From positions 56,607 to 120,606 of the forward strand of contig DASXHZ010000008.1 of NCBI GenBank assembly GCA_036488085.1: DNA of 64,000 nucleotides, read 5' to 3'. A model generated the notes under the pieces. It was not told where the DNA came from and did no database searches. It saw only the letters and a program-made list of their open reading frames with translations. Positions within the stretch are counted from its first letter, which is position 1. The number at the start of each line of letters is the position of its first letter. Source of the DNA: DASXHZ01 sp036488085. GTDB taxonomy: Bacteria; Acidobacteriota; Thermoanaerobaculia; Gp7-AA8. This document shows positions 36,332 through 44,898 of the stretch, piece by piece. The translations under genes were made by a program, and so were the position numbers.

Positions 36332-37410
36332 CGTCCTTGGGTCACTCGCTGAAGCTCGGCACGAAACTCTTGTTCGAACCGCGCGCGCGAAAACGTTGCA
36401 GCATGCGCGCGGATGGCGGCCCGGTCCCAATGGCGCGACTCCGCCTCCGCCACCGCGCTACCGAGCGCCTGTACCGTCGCCGCTCTGAAGAAAATTCCTG
36501 TCGTCCCTTCCATCACCGAGTCGAGCACGCCCCCTTCCCCGTACGCCACGACCGGCGTCCCGAGCGCCATGGCCTCGAGCGGCGTGATCCCGAAGTCTTC
36601 CACTCCCGGCAGGATCAGGCTCCGCGCGCGCGAGAGGCGCTCGATGATTCTAGCCTTCGATACGAAGCCCAGCACCTCGACGTTGGGAGAGCGCCTCGCG
36701 GCGTACGTCTCGTACAGCGGCCCTTTGCCGATGACGACGAGCTTCTTTCCAAGCTTCTCGAACGTTTCGATTGCGAGATCGACCCGCTTGTACGGCACGA
36801 GGGCGGAGACGATCACATGCTCGTCGGCACGATCGTTCACGAGCGGCGCCGTCAGGAAGTCGTCCTCCACGAACGGATGCACCACTCCCGCATCACGCCC
36901 ATAGAACCGCCTGATCCGCTCCGCGACAAAGCGCGAGTTCGCGACGAACCGTGTCACCTCGGATGACGTACGCACGTCCCACCGCCGCAGCCAAGGCGCG
37001 AGGAGCTTCATCGTCGTCCGCGAAACACGACGCGAAAAGTAGTCGTCGAAACGGTCCCAGATGTAGCGCATCGGCGTGTGGCAGTAACAAAGGTGCGGCT
37101 TGCCGCGCGCATTGACGCCCTTCGCAACCGCGTGGCTCGACGAGATGATGACGTCGTACGCCGACAGATCCCATCTCCGCACCGCCCACGGGAAGAGCGG
37201 CAGCAGTCGACGGTAGTCACTCACCTTCCCCGCGATCCACTGGAGCGATGACGTATGGATCGTGCGCGACTCGATCCGTTCCGACACGCTGCCGCGAAAG
37301 TGGAAAAGCGTGAAGATCTCCGCCTCGGGAACGACGTCGAGGATGCCCTCCAGCACCAGCTCGCCGCCGCGCATCCCGGTGAGCCAGTCGTGGATGATGG
37401 CGACCCGCAT
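36328..37410 (-). CDS. Family 4 glycosyltransferase
   Basis: A 360-residue GT-B enzyme. RVAIIHDWLTGMRGGELVLEGI and LCYCHTPMRYIWDRFDDYF at the N-terminal side and VEDFGITPLEAMALGTPVVAYGEGG (E-x7-E) at the C-terminal side identify GT4, near the WbaZ mannosyltransferase branch. It likely adds the next sugar after the phosphotransferase encoded just downstream. It begins directly after the stop of the zinc-ribbon gene. Confidence 0.9.
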   Translation of the reverse strand: MRVAIIHDWLTGMRGGELVLEGILDVVPEAEIFTLFHFRGSVSERIESRTIHTSSLQWIAGKVSDYRRLLPLFPWAVRRWDLSAYDVIISSSHAVAKGVNARGKPHLCYCHTPMRYIWDRFDDYFSRRVSRTTMKLLAPWLRRWDVRTSSEVTRFVANSRFVAERIRRFYGRDAGVVHPFVEDDFLTAPLVNDRADEHVIVSALVPYKRVDLAIETFEKLGKKLVVIGKGPLYETYAARRSPNVEVLGFVSKARIIERLSRARSLILPGVEDFGITPLEAMALGTPVVAYGEGGVLDSVMEGTTGIFFRAATVQALGSAVAEAESRHWDRAAIRAHAATFSRARFEQEFRAELQRVTQGR

Positions 37411-37617
37411 TCAGCGCTTCTCGCCCTTCGGCTCCGGCGTCGACGCGAACGGATACTGGTCCTTCTCCGCGCACGCGTCGCAGATATGGTCGTTTCGAAA
37501 GTACTCCTCCGCCCGCACCTCTTCGAGGCAGACGATGCAGTAATGCTTCCCCGTACGCTCGTTCAACCGCCGCGGCGGCGCGTCATCCACGAAAGGATGA
37601 TAGTGATTCTGCTCCAC
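37411..37617 (-). CDS. Small zinc-ribbon protein
   Basis: A 68-residue protein with two CxxC pairs (CIVCLEEV and CDACAEKD), spaced like a treble-clef or ribbon zinc site, and a Pro-rich start. It begins with GTG at 37617, and its stop directly abuts the GT4 start (TGAATG). It is probably co-transcribed with the glycan genes. Function is unknown; small zinc ribbons often act as protein-protein adaptors. Confidence 0.65.
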   Translation of the reverse strand: MEQNHYHPFVDDAPPRRLNERTGKHYCIVCLEEVRAEEYFRNDHICDACAEKDQYPFASTPEPKGEKR

Positions 37618-37655
37618 ACCGGGAATGTCAGAATGTTTTCGTCCGTGGAGGAATC

Positions 37656-38345
37656 ATGATCACTGTCCGTAGAGGGGATGAGCGCGGCCACTTCGATCAC
37701 GGGTGGCTCAACACGTACCACACGTTTTCGTTCGCCGATTACCACGATCCGAACTTCATGGGCTTCCGGACCTTGCGCGTGATCAACGAGGATCGCGTGC
37801 AAGCGAACAATGGCTTCGGCACGCACGCCCATCGCGACATGGAGATCATCTCGTACGTGCTCGAAGGCGAGATCGCGCACCGCGACTCGATGGGAAACGG
37901 CTCGATCATCCGGCCGGGCGAAGTGCAGCGGATGAGCGCCGGAACGGGTGTGACGCACAGCGAGAAGAACCCGGCGAACGAACTGGTGCACTTCTACCAG
38001 ATCTGGATCCTGCCGGAGCGGCGCGGCATCACGCCATCGTATGAGCAGAAGCGTTTCGACGATGAGGAGCGCCGCGGCAAGTTCCGCGTCGTCGCATCGC
38101 CGGACGGCCGCGACGGCTCGGTGACCATTCATCAGGACGTTCTGCTCCACACCGCGCTCGTCAACGACGGCGCCGTGACGTACGAGTTCGCACCGAATCG
38201 CTACGGCTGGCTCCAGGTAGCGCGCGGAGAGGTGCAGATTGGCGACGATAAGCTCGCAGCGGGTGACGGCGTCGCGATCAGCGGCGAGCGATCGATCTCC
38301 GTCAACGGCAGCAGCGCGGAGGTTCTGCTGTTCGATCTGAACTGA
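37656..38345 (+). CDS. Pirin-family protein
   Basis: A 229-residue bicupin. The first cupin carries the metal site NGFGTHAHRDMEIISYVLEGEIAHRDSMGNG, with GEVQRMSAGTGVTHSEKN completing it. It matches YhhW/pirin proteins, some of which have quercetinase activity or act as redox-linked regulators. A strong GGAGG Shine-Dalgarno precedes the ATG at 37656. It overlaps nth by one base (TGATG), so the pair is coupled. Confidence 0.9.
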   Translation: MITVRRGDERGHFDHGWLNTYHTFSFADYHDPNFMGFRTLRVINEDRVQANNGFGTHAHRDMEIISYVLEGEIAHRDSMGNGSIIRPGEVQRMSAGTGVTHSEKNPANELVHFYQIWILPERRGITPSYEQKRFDDEERRGKFRVVASPDGRDGSVTIHQDVLLHTALVNDGAVTYEFAPNRYGWLQVARGEVQIGDDKLAAGDGVAISGERSISVNGSSAEVLLFDLN

Positions 38346-38968
38346 TGACGCGAGCCGAAAAAGCGAGACGCATCGGCGCGATCCTCGACGACCTCTACCC
38401 GGCCCCGCCGATTCCGCTCGTGCACAGCGATCCGTTCACGCTCCTTGTGGCGGTCGCGCTGTCGGCGCAGACGACCGATGTGCAGGTAAACAAAGTGACG
38501 CCGGCGCTCTTCAAGCGCGCGAAGACGCCGAAACAGATGGCGGCGATGAGCGAGGGGGAGATCCTCTCGCTCATCCGCAGTTGCGGGCTCGCGCCGAGCA
38601 AGGCGAAGAACCTCAAACGCCTCGCGGAGCAACTGATCGAGGAGCACGGCGGCAAGGTGCCCCGCAACATCGAGGCGCTCGAGACGCTTCCCGGCGTCGG
38701 CCACAAGACGGCGAGCGTGGTGATGACGCAGGCGTTCGGCGAGCCGGCCTTTCCGGTCGACACGCACATTCACCGGCTGGCCAAACGCTGGCGGCTCTCG
38801 AACGGCAAAGACGTCAAGCAGACCGAGGCGGATCTGAAGAAGCTCTTCCCCCGCGAAGAGTGGGGACGGCGGCACCTGCAGCTCATCTACTTCGGCCGCG
38901 AGTATTGCCCGGCGAGGAATCACGACGAGGACGCATGCCCGATCTGTTCTTGGGCGGCGCGGAAATAG
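38345..38968 (+). CDS. nth: Endonuclease III-like DNA glycosylase with incomplete Fe-S site
   Basis: A 207-residue HhH-GPD glycosylase/AP lyase. The HhH motif LPGVGHKTASVV carries the catalytic Lys (K121), and FPVDTHIHRLAKRW holds the catalytic Asp (D139). It removes oxidised pyrimidines. The [4Fe-4S] site is odd: C188, C198 and C201 are present with 9- and 2-residue gaps instead of 6, 2, 5, and the fourth Cys is missing at the end. It is translationally coupled to the pirin gene. Confidence 0.92.
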   Translation: MTRAEKARRIGAILDDLYPAPPIPLVHSDPFTLLVAVALSAQTTDVQVNKVTPALFKRAKTPKQMAAMSEGEILSLIRSCGLAPSKAKNLKRLAEQLIEEHGGKVPRNIEALETLPGVGHKTASVVMTQAFGEPAFPVDTHIHRLAKRWRLSNGKDVKQTEADLKKLFPREEWGRRHLQLIYFGREYCPARNHDEDACPICSWAARK

Positions 38969-38989
38969 TTATCGGCCGTCATTTGTCGG

Positions 38990-41005
38990 TTGTGGTACTT
39001 GCGCAAATTGATTGCCGTGCTCGCTTTCCTCGCACCGGGGCTTGCCTTCGCCAGCGACTTCTACGTTGGGCCGGCACCGAAATGGATCGACCACGTCTCG
39101 GTCGACACCACGGCCACGCTGCCGGTCGGTGAGGCGCGTTACGGCACCTACGCGCTGCTCGACGACCACCAGGTCAACGCAGGAACGAAGACCACGAACT
39201 ACTACCGCCGCGTCAGGAAGGTGCTCTCGCCGACCGGCGTGCAGAATGCGTCCGAGGTCTCGTTCGACTTCGATCCGACGTACGAACGACTCGTCATCCA
39301 CGACATCTCGGTCATCCGCGACGGCAAGCGAAAAAGCGTCTTCGATCAGGCCTCCGTCCGCGTCATCGAGAAAGAAGACGAGCAGCGCGACCACCTCTAC
39401 GACGGCATCCTCTCCGCCATCGCGTTCGTGAACGACCTCCGCCCTGGCGACGTCCTCGACTACTCCTGGTCGACCGAAGGCGCCAACCCGCTCCTCGGCG
39501 GCCACTACGCCGATACGCTGGAGCTGACGGCGGACGTTCCGACGAAGCTGATCCGGCACCGCCTTCTGTTTCCGCATCCGCTCCACTACCGCAGCACCAT
39601 TCCGGGCATCGAACCGGCGGTTGCGAACGGCATCTATACCTGGACGCGTAGGGACGTCGCGGCGCTCAACGTCGAAGACAATCTCCCTGACTGGTTCGAT
39701 CCGTACGATCACGTGCAGGTGAGCGAGTTCGGGTCGTGGCGCGACATCGCGCTCTGGTCCGACTCGCTCTTCCAGCTCAACGCGCCGTCCCGCGCCGCCG
39801 TCGCAAAGCTCGCAGGACAAATCCGCGCGTCGCACCCGCAGCAGAGCGACCAGATCGTCGCCGCGATCCGGTTTGTCCAGGACGAGATCCGCTACCTCGG
39901 CATCGAAATGGGCCGCAACTCGCATCAGCCGCATCAGCCGGCTGAGGTGCTGGAGCAGCGCTGGGGCGACTGCAAGGACAAGTCGTTCCTGCTCGCGGCG
40001 CTCCTGCGCGAGCTCGGAGTCGAGGCGTACCCGGCGCTCGTGAATACGAAGCTGCGCCACAACATGGACGGCGAGCTCCCGTCCCCCTTCGAGTTCGACC
40101 ACGTGATCACGCAGGTGCGCCGCGGCAACCGCACGTACTGGATCGACCCGACGCTCGCCGGCCAAGGCGGATCGCTCGAAACCATCGAGACGCCGAATGA
40201 CGAACGCGCCCTCGTGGTCCGCAAAGAGACGAACGGGCTGACGACCATCATCACGAACCAGAAGGGCTCGACGCTCCTCGCGATGACCTACACGTCGCCT
40301 TCGTGGGAGGCGCCGACGTCGCTCGTCGTTCGGACGACTTACAGCGGCGGCGATGCCGACGCCGTGCGCGGCGACCTCGCCAGCATGACCACCGCCGACG
40401 TCGCGAAGGCGCGCATCAACAAGCTCGCCGCCGATCAGCCGAAGATAGCGGCGGCCGGCCCATTTCAGATCGCCGACGATCGCGGCCGGAACGTCATCGT
40501 GTTGACCGAGCGCTACGCCATCCGTGATTTCTGGCGCAACGGTTCGTACGCCTTCAACCCTCACGCGATCGAGGATCACCTAAAACATCCGGACACCATC
40601 ATCCGCGCGATGCCGCTGGCGCTCGATTGCCCGCTCGCCCTCCATGAGCACGTCGTCTTCCATCTCCCCGCGCCGATGACCATCGACGGTTCCGGCGACC
40701 GCGTGGAGACGTCCGCCTTGCGCTACGTCTCGAGCGTCGAGGACAGCGGCAAGACGGTGACGCTCGACTACGACCTGCGTGCGCTCCAAGACGGCATCGC
40801 CGCGAAAGACGTGGCGGAACACCTCAGCAGAGTGAACTCCCTCCTCGACGGGACGGCAATCACTCTGACACGCCGCACGACTGTCGAGGCGGCAGCGTCT
40901 GCCACCAAAACAGCTGCCCCGGCATCGGTTATCGCCTTCATTCTCATCATTGCCGCCTTCACCCGCCGCGCAGGAAAAAAGCGGGACGTCGGGAAATTAT
41001 CTTGA
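38990..41005 (+). CDS. Secreted DUF3857/transglutaminase-like protein
   Basis: A 671-residue protein. After a signal peptide (LIAVLAFLAPGLAFAS) comes a DUF3857-type domain (about 60-250). A transglutaminase-like core follows, with RYLGIEMGRNSHQPHQPAEVLEQRWGDCKDKSFLLAALLRELG (Cys), FEFDHVITQV (His) and YWIDPT (Asp), making the catalytic triad. A C-terminal hydrophobic segment (ASVIAFILIIAAF) with a basic tail may anchor it. The start is uncertain: TTG at 38990, or TTG at 38999 just before the signal peptide. The substrate is unknown; relatives act on cell-surface proteins or peptides. Confidence 0.75.
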   Translation: MWYLRKLIAVLAFLAPGLAFASDFYVGPAPKWIDHVSVDTTATLPVGEARYGTYALLDDHQVNAGTKTTNYYRRVRKVLSPTGVQNASEVSFDFDPTYERLVIHDISVIRDGKRKSVFDQASVRVIEKEDEQRDHLYDGILSAIAFVNDLRPGDVLDYSWSTEGANPLLGGHYADTLELTADVPTKLIRHRLLFPHPLHYRSTIPGIEPAVANGIYTWTRRDVAALNVEDNLPDWFDPYDHVQVSEFGSWRDIALWSDSLFQLNAPSRAAVAKLAGQIRASHPQQSDQIVAAIRFVQDEIRYLGIEMGRNSHQPHQPAEVLEQRWGDCKDKSFLLAALLRELGVEAYPALVNTKLRHNMDGELPSPFEFDHVITQVRRGNRTYWIDPTLAGQGGSLETIETPNDERALVVRKETNGLTTIITNQKGSTLLAMTYTSPSWEAPTSLVVRTTYSGGDADAVRGDLASMTTADVAKARINKLAADQPKIAAAGPFQIADDRGRNVIVLTERYAIRDFWRNGSYAFNPHAIEDHLKHPDTIIRAMPLALDCPLALHEHVVFHLPAPMTIDGSGDRVETSALRYVSSVEDSGKTVTLDYDLRALQDGIAAKDVAEHLSRVNSLLDGTAITLTRRTTVEAAASATKTAAPASVIAFILIIAAFTRRAGKKRDVGKLS

Positions 41006-41024
41006 CCTACGAATTCGTTGGTCA
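41003..41024. promoter_or_regulatory. 22-bp near-perfect palindrome upstream of csp
   Basis: It is centred on ACGAATTCGT, with outer arms TGACC/GGTCA; 10 of 11 pairs match. It starts at the stop codon of the transglutaminase-like gene and overlaps a TTGACC -35-like hexamer (41002-41007). It could be an operator for the cold-shock gene or an RNA hairpin ending the upstream gene. Confidence 0.5.
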
Positions 41025-41074
41025 GGTATCAGCGTGATCCATTAACTGGCACAGCAGCAAGGAGATTCAAAGAG

Positions 41075-41278
41075 ATGCGTAGCAACGGTACTGTCAAGTG
41101 GTTCAACGACGCTAAGGGTTTCGGCTTCATCACCACTGAAACGGGCGAGGACGTCTTCGTTCACTTCAGCGCGATTCAGTCCAAGGGCTTCCGCTCGCTG
41201 CCTGAGGGCGCTCGCGTGGAGTTCGACCTCGTGCAGGGTCCGAAAGGCCTGCAGGCGGCCAACGTCACAACCGACTGA
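41075..41278 (+). CDS. Cold-shock domain protein
   Basis: A 67-residue CspA-type OB-fold protein. It has NGTVKWFNDAKGFGFI (RNP1), DVFVHFSAI (RNP2) and GARVEFDLVQGPKGLQAANV. It binds single-stranded RNA and DNA. ATG at 41075 has AAGGAG 10 bases upstream, a clear leader mRNA unlike most genes here. A strong terminator follows at 41303. Typical Csp leaders are long and thermosensing; here the leader would be about 30-50 bases. Confidence 0.95.
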   Translation: MRSNGTVKWFNDAKGFGFITTETGEDVFVHFSAIQSKGFRSLPEGARVEFDLVQGPKGLQAANVTTD

Positions 41279-41302
41279 TTTCTGACGCCGCAGTAACGAT
41301 GA

Positions 41303-41334
41303 GGACAGGCAGGCCGCCTGTCCTTTTTCTTTTT
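41303..41334 (+). terminator. Intrinsic terminator of the cold-shock gene
   Basis: The perfect 8-bp stem GGACAGGC/GCCTGTCC (41303-41310 and 41316-41323, 5-base loop) is followed by TTTTTCTTTTT. It lies 25 bases after the csp stop, and its T tract touches the stop of the convergent lipoprotein gene. Confidence 0.9.
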
Positions 41335-42364
41335 ACCGCAACTTTCCCCAGTCCTTCATGTGGACGATCAGGCCGTAGTCGGGCGTGTTCCGGTCGGACC
41401 CCGCCACGAGCTGGTCGTTGTAGCGGTCGATGAAGAACATGAACGGGTCGCCGGGATCGAGATCGAGCACCTCCATGTCGGCATCCATCATCAGCAGCTT
41501 CCCCATCCGCAAAGTGCCGCCGCGGAAGTACATGACGTTCTTCTCGTCCGTTTTCGGGAACGAGAGCGGCGGGAGGTGACGCCCGGCGTCGAACACCTGC
41601 ACGAGCTCGTCCCCTGAGGTGTGGACGTCGACGAGATGCAGCTCGGTTTGCGGCGGCGGGAGCACGCGCTGCGGGTCGAGCAGCAGATCGTTCTTCTCGG
41701 CGCGAATCCCGCGGTTCTCCGGCATCTTCAGCATCTTCTGCAGCGTCATCCCCACCGCCTTCAGGAGGCCGAGGCCGTTGATGCTGCAGATCGAGATCTT
41801 GGTCGGGTGAATGCGGATCAAGCCGTGGTCGGCGGAGACGTCCGCCCACATCGTGAACGGGATGTCGACCACCTTGTGCATGATTCCGCTCTGCTTGAGC
41901 TGCTTGCCCTCGATCGTGACGTGCAGGTCGCGAAGCGGCGGATTCGGGTAGCCGAAGATGTACTGATTCATCAGCTTCTCGAGGCTCGGCGCCTTCATCC
42001 CGATCGTTCCCTTGTCGACGCGCATGACGAACGACCGCTTGTCGTCGAAGTTCACGGGCGCTCCCGGCTCCTTCGACTGCATCTCGCCGCGCATTTCGTG
42101 AATGTCGAGGAACATCGTCTCGTCCATGTAGAACCAGACGTTGCGGAAGTACGCCTGCGTCGGCGCCTTCACATGCGCTTCGCTGAAGTCGGGCAGCGGT
42201 ACGGTTCCGATCGGCGGGATGTGCGACTCGGGCGGTGCGCTGGTCGACGGCGCCGTCGTTCCGCGCACGCAGCAGCAAGCCGGCAGGAGTAGGAGTCCGA
42301 AGAGCACCGCGACGGTCGATGAGACCAGCGCGATGGCGCGCCATGGCAAAGGGCGGGAAAGCAT
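41333..42364 (-). CDS. Putative lipoprotein of unknown function
   Basis: A 343-residue protein with an N-terminal hydrophobic segment (RAIALVSSTVAVLFGLLLLPAC) ending in a Cys cluster. This is consistent with a lipoprotein signal, although LPAC has Pro at -2. The mature part has repeated patches that look like beta-strands (VMRVDKGTIGMKAPSLEKLMNQYIFG, DADMEVLDLDPGDPFMFFIDRYN). No family was recognised. It sits alone, convergent with csp and divergent from the ABC exporter. ATG at 42364 was chosen; an upstream frame exists but has no better start. Confidence 0.6.
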   Translation of the reverse strand: MLSRPLPWRAIALVSSTVAVLFGLLLLPACCCVRGTTAPSTSAPPESHIPPIGTVPLPDFSEAHVKAPTQAYFRNVWFYMDETMFLDIHEMRGEMQSKEPGAPVNFDDKRSFVMRVDKGTIGMKAPSLEKLMNQYIFGYPNPPLRDLHVTIEGKQLKQSGIMHKVVDIPFTMWADVSADHGLIRIHPTKISICSINGLGLLKAVGMTLQKMLKMPENRGIRAEKNDLLLDPQRVLPPPQTELHLVDVHTSGDELVQVFDAGRHLPPLSFPKTDEKNVMYFRGGTLRMGKLLMMDADMEVLDLDPGDPFMFFIDRYNDQLVAGSDRNTPDYGLIVHMKDWGKLR

Positions 42365-42404
42365 TTCAATTGCAGTGCCCGGCAACTCTGTGCGCGCGGT
42401 TCCG

Positions 42405-42410
42405 TATCAT
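42405..42410 (+). promoter_or_regulatory. -10 box of the ABC exporter operon
   Basis: TATCAT ends exactly 6 bases before the ATG at 42417; no Shine-Dalgarno. Transcription should begin at or next to the start codon. Confidence 0.6.
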
Positions 42411-42416
42411 TGGCCG

Positions 42417-43172
42417 ATGCCGAACCCGATCGAAGTCAATGCCTTGAGCAAGCGCTACGGCGATCTCACCGCCGTCCGCGATTTCTCCCTCACGGTCAAA
42501 GAGGGCGAGGTCCTCGGCCTCGTCGGTCCGAATGGCGCCGGCAAGACGACGACGCTTCGCGCGTTGGCGGGGATCCATCCGCCGAGCGACGGACAGATCC
42601 TCATCTGTGGACACGACATCGTCGAAGACTCCGTCGAGGCGAAGCGCAACCTCGCTTTCTTTCCCGACGAGCCGCGCCTCTTCGACTACCTCACCGTCGA
42701 GGAGCACCTTGAGTTCACCGCCGGCATCTACCGTGTCCCCGACTACCGCGCGCGCTTCACGCCGCTCCTCGAAGAGTTGGAGCTCGAGGGAAAGCGGAAG
42801 GCGCTTCCGAGCGAGCTGTCGCGCGGGATGAAACAGAAGCTCATGATCGCGTGCGGCTTTCTCCACTCCCCCACCGTCCTGATCTTCGACGAACCGCTCA
42901 CCGGTCTCGATCCCCTCGGCATCCGCCGGATGAAAGAGTCGATCGTGCGTCGCAAGAAAGAAGGAGCGGCGGTCATCCTGAGCTCCCACCTGCTGCACCT
43001 CGTCGAGGAGCTCTGCGACACCGTTGCGATCATCCAGAACGGCACTCGCATCGCGTGGGGAACGATCGACGATCTGAAGTGGCAGATCGCGCAGGGACGC
43101 GGGAGCGTTTCGCTCGAGGAGGCGTTCCTCAAGATCACCGAAACGCCGCCGGCGGTGCGGAGCGCCTCGTGA
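42417..43172 (+). CDS. ABC exporter ATPase
   Basis: A 251-residue ABC ATPase of the ABC-2/DrrA-like type. Walker A is GPNGAGKTTTLRALAG, the signature is ELSRGMKQKLMIACGF (SRGMKQK, common in this group), Walker B is VLIFDEPLTGLDP and the H-loop is SSH. It is coupled by GTGA overlap to the membrane partner that follows. The substrate is unknown; lipids, peptides or antibiotics are typical for the family. Confidence 0.88.
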   Translation: MPNPIEVNALSKRYGDLTAVRDFSLTVKEGEVLGLVGPNGAGKTTTLRALAGIHPPSDGQILICGHDIVEDSVEAKRNLAFFPDEPRLFDYLTVEEHLEFTAGIYRVPDYRARFTPLLEELELEGKRKALPSELSRGMKQKLMIACGFLHSPTVLIFDEPLTGLDPLGIRRMKESIVRRKKEGAAVILSSHLLHLVEELCDTVAIIQNGTRIAWGTIDDLKWQIAQGRGSVSLEEAFLKITETPPAVRSAS

Positions 43173-44878
43173 TTCGGGCGTTTTGGTTCGTCACGGTCCG
43201 ATCGTTCAAGAACCGCCTGTTGGTGCGGCTGCGGCGTCTCCGCGAGCCGCGTTACCTGATCGGCTTCATCGCCGGACTCGCCTACATCTGGTTCACCGGC
43301 TTCAGGCGGCTCTTCGTCGCGCATCAGATGCGGCACGGCATGATCGGCGTGCAGATTCCGACCGGCGACTTCATCACCGACTGCCTCGCGTTCGCCGTCC
43401 TCTTCCCCATCCTCATCGCATGGGCGCTTCCCGACCAGGGAGGGGGCCTCGTCTTCAGCGAAGCGGAGATCCAGTTTCTCTTCGCCGCGCCGGTGTCGCG
43501 GCGTCAGTTGCTCATCTACAAGATCCTGCGCCAGCAGCCTCCGATCCTGATCAGCGCCCTCGCGATGTCGTTCTTCGGCTTCGGCTCGTCGCGTTTCATT
43601 GGGCTGTGGATCGCGTTCGTGACGATGTCGATCTACTTCACGACCGTTGGCCTTGCCCGGGCGCGTCTCAAGCTCGCCGGAATCGGGTTCCTCTGGCGAC
43701 TCCTCTTCGTCGTCGCCGCCATCGCCGGCCTCGGCGCGCTGTTGATCCACGCGTTCACGGCAATCCCTCACCTGACGCGCTACGACCCGCAGGTGCTCTC
43801 CCTCCTCGATCAGCCGCTGCGTACGCCCGTCTTCCGCATCCTGCTGTTCCTCCCCCGTCTCTTCGCCAGCGCCGTGCTGCCGGCATCGACCGCACAGCTC
43901 GCGCTGGGATGCGCCGGCCTTGTGATCCTGGCGTTCGTGCTGATGGAGATCGCGGGACAGCTCAATGTCTCGTTCGAGGAAGCGTCGGTCCACGCCGCCA
44001 GGAAAAAGGAGAGTTACGTCGAGCGGGTGCGCGGATTCCGCAGCGGACGGCGTGTGATGTTTCGCCGCATGCCGCCACCGTTCCGGCTTCCGGCGACTCC
44101 TTCACCCGAGGTCGCGATCCTGTGGAAGAACCTGATCGCCGCCATGCGCATCTCGATACTCTTCATCGTCGTCATCGTGGGGATCTTCGGAATCCTGCTG
44201 GCCGAGTCGGTCTTCACGCCGGTCGGGATCCGAGGAGGCGCGGCGATGCTGGCACTGTTGATCAGTTGTGTGTTCCCGCTCTTCGCGACGAACATCCTGA
44301 CGCAGGACCTGCGTCTCGACCTGCAGCGGATCGAAATCCTCAAGAGCTATCCGATCAGCGGAGAGCGCCTGGTCGCCGCCGAGATCGCCGCACCTCTGAC
44401 GATCATGTCGGTCGTCGAGCTGCTGCTCCTGGTCGGCTCGCTCATCATCCTGCACATGCCAAACGAGTCGGAAAAGCTGCAGCGCATCGCGACACCGGAG
44501 TTCGCCGTGGTCGTGCTCCTCTTCGCCATTCCGATCTGCGCGATGCAGCTTCTCATCCGCAACGCCGCCGCCGTCCTCTTTCCGGCGTGGACGATGCGCT
44601 CGCAGGATGACCCGCGCGGATTCACGGTCATGGGACAGCGCCTCGTCCTTCTCGCCGGGAACCTGTTCGTGCTGGCCGTAACCCTGATTCCGTCCGCGAT
44701 CATCGTCCTCATCGGCTGGCTGGTCTCACGCAATATGAGCGCGAGTTTCGCGGTCCCATTCGCTACCGTCCCGGCCGCCGCGCTTCTCTGCGGCGAAGTG
44801 TGGATCGGCATCAAGCTCCTCGGCGCTCAGTTCGAGAGGATCGACGTAACGAACGAAATGGGAAGCGCGATCCTCTAG
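43169..44878 (+). CDS. ABC-2-type exporter membrane subunit
   Basis: A 569-residue membrane protein with about twelve hydrophobic segments. It starts with IRAFWFVTVRSFKNRLLVRL and has LVFSEAEIQFLFAAPVSRRQLLIYKILRQQ, a segment typical of bacterial ABC exporter permeases (PqqP/YhaP-like group). RISILFIVVIVGIFGILLAES and PISGERLVAAEIAAPLTIMS follow. The start is GTG at 43169, overlapping the ATPase stop. The permease is long for one ABC-2 half-transporter, so it may be a duplicated core. Confidence 0.85.
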   Translation: MIRAFWFVTVRSFKNRLLVRLRRLREPRYLIGFIAGLAYIWFTGFRRLFVAHQMRHGMIGVQIPTGDFITDCLAFAVLFPILIAWALPDQGGGLVFSEAEIQFLFAAPVSRRQLLIYKILRQQPPILISALAMSFFGFGSSRFIGLWIAFVTMSIYFTTVGLARARLKLAGIGFLWRLLFVVAAIAGLGALLIHAFTAIPHLTRYDPQVLSLLDQPLRTPVFRILLFLPRLFASAVLPASTAQLALGCAGLVILAFVLMEIAGQLNVSFEEASVHAARKKESYVERVRGFRSGRRVMFRRMPPPFRLPATPSPEVAILWKNLIAAMRISILFIVVIVGIFGILLAESVFTPVGIRGGAAMLALLISCVFPLFATNILTQDLRLDLQRIEILKSYPISGERLVAAEIAAPLTIMSVVELLLLVGSLIILHMPNESEKLQRIATPEFAVVVLLFAIPICAMQLLIRNAAAVLFPAWTMRSQDDPRGFTVMGQRLVLLAGNLFVLAVTLIPSAIIVLIGWLVSRNMSASFAVPFATVPAAALLCGEVWIGIKLLGAQFERIDVTNEMGSAIL

Positions 44879-44898
44879 CCTGCGTTAGATGCAATAAC

